From: a virus
Virus record (IMG/VR): IMGVR_UViG_3300035145_002390
Coordinates: 1 to 26,467 of that record
Length of the DNA: 26,467 bases
Reading direction: 5' to 3' (one strand)
Shown piece after piece: positions 22,876-26,467 of the stretch. Within the stretch, counting starts at the first letter, position 1; each line of letters starts with the position of its first letter. The notes below the pieces were generated by a model, which saw only the letters and a list, made by a program, of their open reading frames with translations, was not told the DNA's origin and did not search any database. Made by a program: the position numbers and the translations under genes.

Positions 22876-25236
22876 ATGGCTGCTCCAGTATTAAAGTTTA
22901 AAAGAGGTAAGCTAGTAGAGCTTCCCTCATTGGCTGTAGGAGAACCAGGTTTTACTACTGATAAATACGATCTATATCTTGGAAGCAGTGACGGCAATAA
23001 ATTCGTAGGCAGTGGAAGATTCTGGAGTACTGAAACTGCTACCACAGGTAGTGGAGTATATTTCTTTGAAGCTACCGATAACGGAACTAACAAAACCCTT
23101 ATTCAAGCACCTGCTTCTTTAGCAGCAGACCTAACTTACACTCTACCAAGTGCTCAGGGTAACGCAAATTCTGTTTTAACAAATAACGGATCTGGCGTCT
23201 TGACGTGGGGTGCTGGTTCTGCAAACTCTGTTCTCACTGGTGTTACGACAATTCAAGGTTCGCTTGATGTTGAAGCGGATGCTGAATTTTCTGGTCTGAC
23301 TACAGTTACCAATACCACAGACAACACTATTGGTAATGTAAATACCGGTGCTTTACAGATTGATGGTGGTGTAGGTATCGCCAAGAATCTGACAGTTGGT
23401 GCTGCAGCATCTGTCACCAGTGACTTCTTTGTTTCGGGCATTTCGACTTTCGTAGGTACAGTAACGTTCCAAAGTGGAACAATCAACCTTGGTGATGCTG
23501 ATACTGACGACATTAACGTAGCTGGTGAGTTCATCTCAAGTCTTGTTCCTAACGCAACCAAGACTTATGATCTTGGCGAATTTGCTAAGCAATGGAGAGA
23601 TCTCTTTGTTGGTGGTCAAATCAATGGATATGAGGGTCTTGTAGGTACTGCAAGTTCAACAAGAGTTGACTATGCAGTTACTGTTGCATCCAAGACAGAC
23701 GCTCACAGATATAAAGGTTCAGGATCTAGTAGTGCATACTTCATTGATGGATCCGAATCTCCATTCCTGACTCTGTTACCTGGTCTATCTTATAGATTTG
23801 ACCAGTCTGCAGCATCGAACAGTGGTCACCCACTGAGATTCTATCTTGAGTCTGATAAGACTACTGAATGGACTACTAGTGTCACAACAAACGGAACTCC
23901 TGGTAATGCTGGTGCATATACAGAGATTGAAGTTCTTGATACTACACCTGTAGTTCTTCATTATCAATGTAGTTCCCATGGATTTATGGGTAACTCGTTG
24001 GCAACAAACTCCAACGTAGTAAACAGCAACCACGCAGCAATTCTCCGTGGAGGATTGGATGTTAGTGGTGGAGAGTCAACATTATCTTCTGCAACTGTCG
24101 AAGACTTGACTGCTGGAAGAGTTGTTCTTGCTGGTACAAGTGGTGCTCTTGAGGATAGTGGAAACCTGACATTCAACGGAACTAAGTTGACTGTCACAGG
24201 AAACGCTCAAATCACATCAGACCTGGATGTTGATGGTGGCGCTAACATTTCTGGTGGAGAATCAGTTTTATCTTCTGCAACTGTTAGTGATCTGACTGCT
24301 GGAAGAGTTGTTCTTGCTGGCACAAGCGGTGCTCTTGAGGATAGTGCACTTCTGACCCACACTGGTGGAACTGGTCTTGTTGTAACTGGCAATGCATCAG
24401 TAAGTGGCATTGCTACAATCAAGCAACTTGAAGTTGGTCTTCCTGGACAAACTTTGGTTGGTATCACTACCATTCTTGATGAAGATACCCTGGCATCAGA
24501 TAGTGCAACTGCACTGGCAACTCAACAGTCTATCAAGGCATATGTTGACTCTCAAGTAACTGCACAAGATCTTGACTTCGCTGGTGATTCTGGAACTGGT
24601 GCTGTTGATCTCGATTCTCAGTCACTGACTATCTCTGGTACTTCTAACGAGATTGAAACTTCAGCATCAAACCAGACCATTACAATTGGACTTCCAAATA
24701 CAGTCAACATCACGACTGAACTGGATGTTCCAACCATTGAAGTAACCACCATTGAATCAAGAAATGGTGCTACTGCAATGACCATTTCCGATACTACGGG
24801 AAATGTTGCAGTTGCGTCTACTTTGACAGTTCAAGGTGATCTGGTTGTAACTGGTGCACAAACAATTGTCAATACAGAGACCCTGAAAGTTGAAGACTCT
24901 CTGATTGAAGTTGGTCTTGTTAACAGTGGTGGTGATCTGGTTGCACCTACTACTGATGCAAACATTGACGTTGGTATTCTCTTCCACTATCACACTGGAT
25001 CTGCCGCCAAGAAAGCAGCAGTATTCTGGGATGATTCGGTATCAAGAATTGTATTTGGATCTGATGTATCAGAAACCAACAGTGTATTGAGTGCAACTGC
25101 CAACACAGGTTACTCTGGAATCGAAATTAAAGAACTTTACGTCAACGACTGTGCAGGTGCTTCCCAGGTTATTTCTTGTACTGGTAGCACAAGAAATCTT
25201 GAGAATATCACGATTGACGGCGGAACATTCACCTGA
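22876..25236 (+). CDS. Tail-fibre-like protein with cupredoxin-like domain
   Basis: This 786-residue protein sits where T4 has gene 12/wac. Residues 1-50 (KFKRGKLVELPSLAVGEPGF, then TDKYDLYLGSSDGNKF) resemble the Mtd-type N-terminal domain that begins many phage receptor-binding fibres. Repetitive strand-rich shaft sequence follows. Residues about 259-385 form a cupredoxin-like domain with H318, C365, H368 and M371 in the type-1 copper pattern. A duplicated 32-residue block (GGES-x-LSSATV ... GALEDS) lies at 397-428 and 459-490. ALATQQSIKAYVDSQV (about 545-560) is a trimeric-fibre motif recurrent in such proteins. The C-terminal part contains FHYHTGSAAKKAAVFWDD, an often-seen tip block of marine phage fibres. 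No peptidase-type chaperone tail is evident. It is inferred to be a host-contact or baseplate-attached fibre. The start at ATG 22876 follows a late promoter. Confidence 0.8.
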   Translation: MAAPVLKFKRGKLVELPSLAVGEPGFTTDKYDLYLGSSDGNKFVGSGRFWSTETATTGSGVYFFEATDNGTNKTLIQAPASLAADLTYTLPSAQGNANSVLTNNGSGVLTWGAGSANSVLTGVTTIQGSLDVEADAEFSGLTTVTNTTDNTIGNVNTGALQIDGGVGIAKNLTVGAAASVTSDFFVSGISTFVGTVTFQSGTINLGDADTDDINVAGEFISSLVPNATKTYDLGEFAKQWRDLFVGGQINGYEGLVGTASSTRVDYAVTVASKTDAHRYKGSGSSSAYFIDGSESPFLTLLPGLSYRFDQSAASNSGHPLRFYLESDKTTEWTTSVTTNGTPGNAGAYTEIEVLDTTPVVLHYQCSSHGFMGNSLATNSNVVNSNHAAILRGGLDVSGGESTLSSATVEDLTAGRVVLAGTSGALEDSGNLTFNGTKLTVTGNAQITSDLDVDGGANISGGESVLSSATVSDLTAGRVVLAGTSGALEDSALLTHTGGTGLVVTGNASVSGIATIKQLEVGLPGQTLVGITTILDEDTLASDSATALATQQSIKAYVDSQVTAQDLDFAGDSGTGAVDLDSQSLTISGTSNEIETSASNQTITIGLPNTVNITTELDVPTIEVTTIESRNGATAMTISDTTGNVAVASTLTVQGDLVVTGAQTIVNTETLKVEDSLIEVGLVNSGGDLVAPTTDANIDVGILFHYHTGSAAKKAAVFWDDSVSRIVFGSDVSETNSVLSATANTGYSGIEIKELYVNDCAGASQVISCTGSTRNLENITIDGGTFT
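23650..24030 (+). other. Cupredoxin-like domain in the fibre protein
   Basis: Residues about 259-385 show the cupredoxin layout. A 'L-P-G-x-x-Y-R-F-D' strand (like G-D-x-V-x-F) leads to SNSGHPLRFY with the first histidine (H318). Forty-seven residues later comes YQCSSHGFMGN with C365, H368 and M371. The C-x2-H-x2-M spacing matches amicyanin (C-T-P-H-P-F-M). The H-to-C distance of 47 equals that of plastocyanin (H37 to C84). All four type-1 copper ligands are therefore present. Confidence 0.72.
24064..24345 (+). repeat. Pair of 96-base direct repeats in the fibre gene
   Basis: Bases 24064-24159 and 24250-24345 (starts 186 bases apart) encode nearly identical 32-residue blocks. Their shared part reads SATV-x-DLTAGRVVLAGTSG, followed by GALEDS. 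The DNA copies differ mostly at synonymous sites, so the protein sequence seems to have been kept while codons drifted. The copies are in phase and probably arose by duplication of a fibre shaft unit. Confidence 0.85.
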
Positions 25237-25252
25237 TAACTTTCAAATAACT

Positions 25253-25260
25253 TATAAATA
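25253..25260 (+). promoter_or_regulatory. T4-type late promoter overlapping a terminator
   Basis: This is an exact TATAAATA in the 61-base gap before the coiled-coil and neck genes. The predicted transcription start is near 25266, inside the left arm of the terminator hairpin at 25262-25281. It would serve the 61-residue gene, gp13 and gp14. Confidence 0.8.
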
Positions 25261-25261
25261 C

Positions 25262-25287
25262 AGGTGGGGTAACTCCCACCTTTTTTT
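25262..25287 (+). terminator. Rho-independent terminator after the fibre gene
   Basis: AGGTGGGG and TCCCACCT form an 8-bp stem with one G:T pair and a TAAC loop, followed by a run of seven Ts (25281-25287, the first also closing the stem). It is strong by composition and unusual in this AT-rich DNA. It would end transcripts that come from the fibre gene. Confidence 0.85.
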
Positions 25288-25297
25288 ATATTCGATT

Positions 25298-25483
25298 ATG
25301 AATGAAATTGACTACAGAGCTTTATTAACGGTATATCAACAAAAATCTGCTGATATGCTCTCTCAGATTATCGCCTTGGAAGCAAAATTGATTGTTGCAA
25401 ATCAGAGACTTGAAGAGGCACAAGGTAAAACAACAAGAAAAAAACCACAACCAAAGACGGTTGTAGATGCTGAGGAATTCTAA
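25298..25483 (+). CDS. Small coiled-coil protein upstream of gp13
   Basis: The product is 61 residues from ATG 25298 to TAA 25481-25483. The frame is open further upstream, but that part overlaps the fibre gene and the terminator, and ATG 25298 is the first start after the late promoter at 25253-25260. The sequence MNEIDYRALLTVYQQKSADM continues through a heptad-like helix (IIALEAKLIVANQRLEEAQ) into a basic Lys/Pro tail (TTRKKPQPKT). A similar small gene commonly precedes gp13 in T4-like cyanophages, as I recall. There is no visible ribosome binding site. Function is unknown; a neck or tail assembly role is suggested only by position. It abuts gp13, whose ATG follows the stop directly. Confidence 0.75.
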   Translation: MNEIDYRALLTVYQQKSADMLSQIIALEAKLIVANQRLEEAQGKTTRKKPQPKTVVDAEEF

Positions 25484-26329
25484 ATGGCAAAACCATCAAC
25501 ACGCCAAGGACTGATTGATTATTGTTTCAGACGTTTGGGTGCTCCAGTACTTGAAATAAACGTAGATGATGACCAAGTTGATGATTTGGTTGATGATGCT
25601 TTGCAATTTTATCAGGAAAGACACTATGATGGTGTCGAAAGAATGTACCTGAAGTACAAAATTACTCAAGAAGATAAAAATAGAGGAGAAGCAAAGGGAA
25701 CCACAGGAGTTGGAATTGTAACTACAAGTGCCACATCTACATCAATTAGTGGATATGGAACTACAACATCAAATTTCTATGAAACCTCAAATTTTATTCA
25801 AGTTCCAGACTCTGTAGTTGGAATTGAAAAAATATTTAAGTTTGATACTAGCAGCATTTCAGGAGGAATGTTTAGTATTAAATATCAACTGTTTTTGAAT
25901 GATTTGTATTACTTCAATTCAGTTGAACTTTTGCAATATGCAATGACAAAGACATATCTTGAAGATATTGATCGTTTGTTGACAACGGATAAGCAGATAA
26001 GATTCAACAAAAGATCGGATAGATTATATTTGGACATTGACTGGGGAGCACAAACAGTAGGTGATTTTATTATCATTGAATGTTATCGTGCTTTAGATCC
26101 AGAATCATTCAGTCAAGTTTATAATGATAGTTTCATCAAGAAATATCTTACTGCTCTGATTAAGAGACAGTGGGGAGCAAACCTCATCAAATTTGGTGGA
26201 GTCAAACTTCCTGGTGGAATTGAACTAAACGGAAGACAAATATATGATGATGGCGAGAGAGAAATCGAAGCGTTGATGTCCAGAATGTCTATGGACTTTG
26301 AATTACCACCCCTCGACTTTATTGGATAA
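25484..26329 (+). CDS. 13: Neck protein gp13 (T4-like)
   Basis: This 281-residue protein is close in length to T4 gp13 (309). In T4 it forms part of the neck that joins the finished head to the tail, together with gp14. The start is ATG 25484, directly after the previous stop, with GAGGA (25472-25476) seven bases upstream. The N-terminus (TRQGLIDYCFRRLGAPVLEI, then an acidic DDDQVDDLVDDALQFYQERHYDG helix) is the recognisable gp13 signature. The later KYLTALIKRQWGANLIKF and LPGGIELNGRQIYDDGEREI blocks also fit. A Ser/Thr/Gly-rich stretch at residues about 72-100 (from GTTGVGIVTTSATSTS) looks like a flexible loop. The stop overlaps the gp14 start by one base (TAATG). Confidence 0.9.
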   Translation: MAKPSTRQGLIDYCFRRLGAPVLEINVDDDQVDDLVDDALQFYQERHYDGVERMYLKYKITQEDKNRGEAKGTTGVGIVTTSATSTSISGYGTTTSNFYETSNFIQVPDSVVGIEKIFKFDTSSISGGMFSIKYQLFLNDLYYFNSVELLQYAMTKTYLEDIDRLLTTDKQIRFNKRSDRLYLDIDWGAQTVGDFIIIECYRALDPESFSQVYNDSFIKKYLTALIKRQWGANLIKFGGVKLPGGIELNGRQIYDDGEREIEALMSRMSMDFELPPLDFIG

Positions 26330-26467
26330 TGGCGTTAAATCCCTTCTTTCTACAAGGTTCTAGATCTGAACAAAATCTTGTTCAGGATCTTATCAATGAG
26401 CAGTTAAAAATATTTGGGGTAGAAGTTACATATATCCCAAGAAAGATGGTTAGAAAACAAACCATCT
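26329..26467 (+). CDS. 14: Neck protein gp14, 5' part (T4-like)
   Basis: The first 46 codons are visible; the gene runs off the right edge. The product begins MALNPFFLQGSRSEQNLVQD and continues LINEQLKIFGVEVTYIPRK, the characteristic opening of T4-like gp14. Its start overlaps the gp13 stop by one base, which fits translational coupling of the two neck partners. T4 gp14 works with gp13 to complete the head for tail joining. Confidence 0.9.
   Translation, partial: MALNPFFLQGSRSEQNLVQDLINEQLKIFGVEVTYIPRKMVRKQTI

Noticed and set aside
22960-22967. GATAAATA inside the start of the fibre gene
   Set aside because: It lies about 85 bases after the fibre start with no gene start near downstream; it encodes part of the conserved T-D-K-Y-D segment, so it is most likely chance.
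24064-24345. Repeats considered as a CRISPR array or mobile element
   Set aside because: There are only two copies, both in frame inside a fibre gene and encoding the same residues. There is no spacer pattern, inverted ends or transposase.
25091-25297. Longer N-terminal version of the 61-residue gene starting at 25091
   Set aside because: The extension overlaps the fibre gene in another frame and runs through the terminator hairpin and late promoter. ATG 25298 gives the recognisable small protein.

Overview
The window is a late structural (tail baseplate, fibre and neck) segment of a T4-like marine myovirus genome, most likely a cyanophage of Prochlorococcus or Synechococcus. Every gene is on the + strand and almost all the DNA is coding. 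The DNA is AT-rich, and T4-type late promoter octamers (TATAAATA or GATAAATA) lie in the gaps. The order gp6, gp7-like, gp8, then gp13 and gp14 matches the T4 late region. The giant gp7-like protein, the large DUF4815-type protein and the small conserved proteins are, as I recall these families, of the marine T4-like type. The cyanophage call is inference from family resemblance: no photosynthesis or other host-marker gene is present.

Layout. Bases 1-1283 are the 3' end of baseplate wedge gene 6. Bases 1285-13176 are one uninterrupted 3963-residue gene, in the place of T4 gene 7. It has a conserved N-terminal region, a YHYH-type domain and at least four families of degenerate repeats. Bases 13205-14752 are gene 8 (baseplate wedge). 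Bases 14756-21820 encode a 2354-residue structural protein with a DUF4815-like N-terminus, a Pro/Arg hinge, a DPLAQSF-type module and an aspartate-rich loop near the C-terminus. Two tiny genes (21823-22020 and 22010-22186) and two small structural-type genes (22202-22540 and 22540-22806) follow. Bases 22876-25236 encode a 786-residue fibre-like protein that carries a cupredoxin-like domain with all four type-1 copper ligand residues. A terminator interleaved with a late promoter comes next, then a 61-residue coiled-coil gene, gp13 (neck) and the first 46 codons of gp14 (neck).

How the genes work together. gp6, the gp7-like protein and gp8 would form the baseplate wedge. The DUF4815 protein, the small proteins and the fibre occupy the place where T4 carries genes 9 to 12 and wac, so they probably build the peripheral baseplate and host-contact parts. 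gp13 and gp14 close the neck. Expression looks like late-phase transcription from several weak or canonical late promoters. Two terminator/promoter pairs bracket the fibre gene, so its dosage may be set separately from the baseplate and neck genes.

The most interesting signals are the cupredoxin-like domain in the fibre, the modular repeats of the giant gp7-like protein (including a YHYH domain and a three-copy tandem domain), module sharing between adjacent baseplate genes, and the promoter that starts transcription inside a terminator stem. No tRNA, CRISPR array, insertion sequence or integration site was seen.
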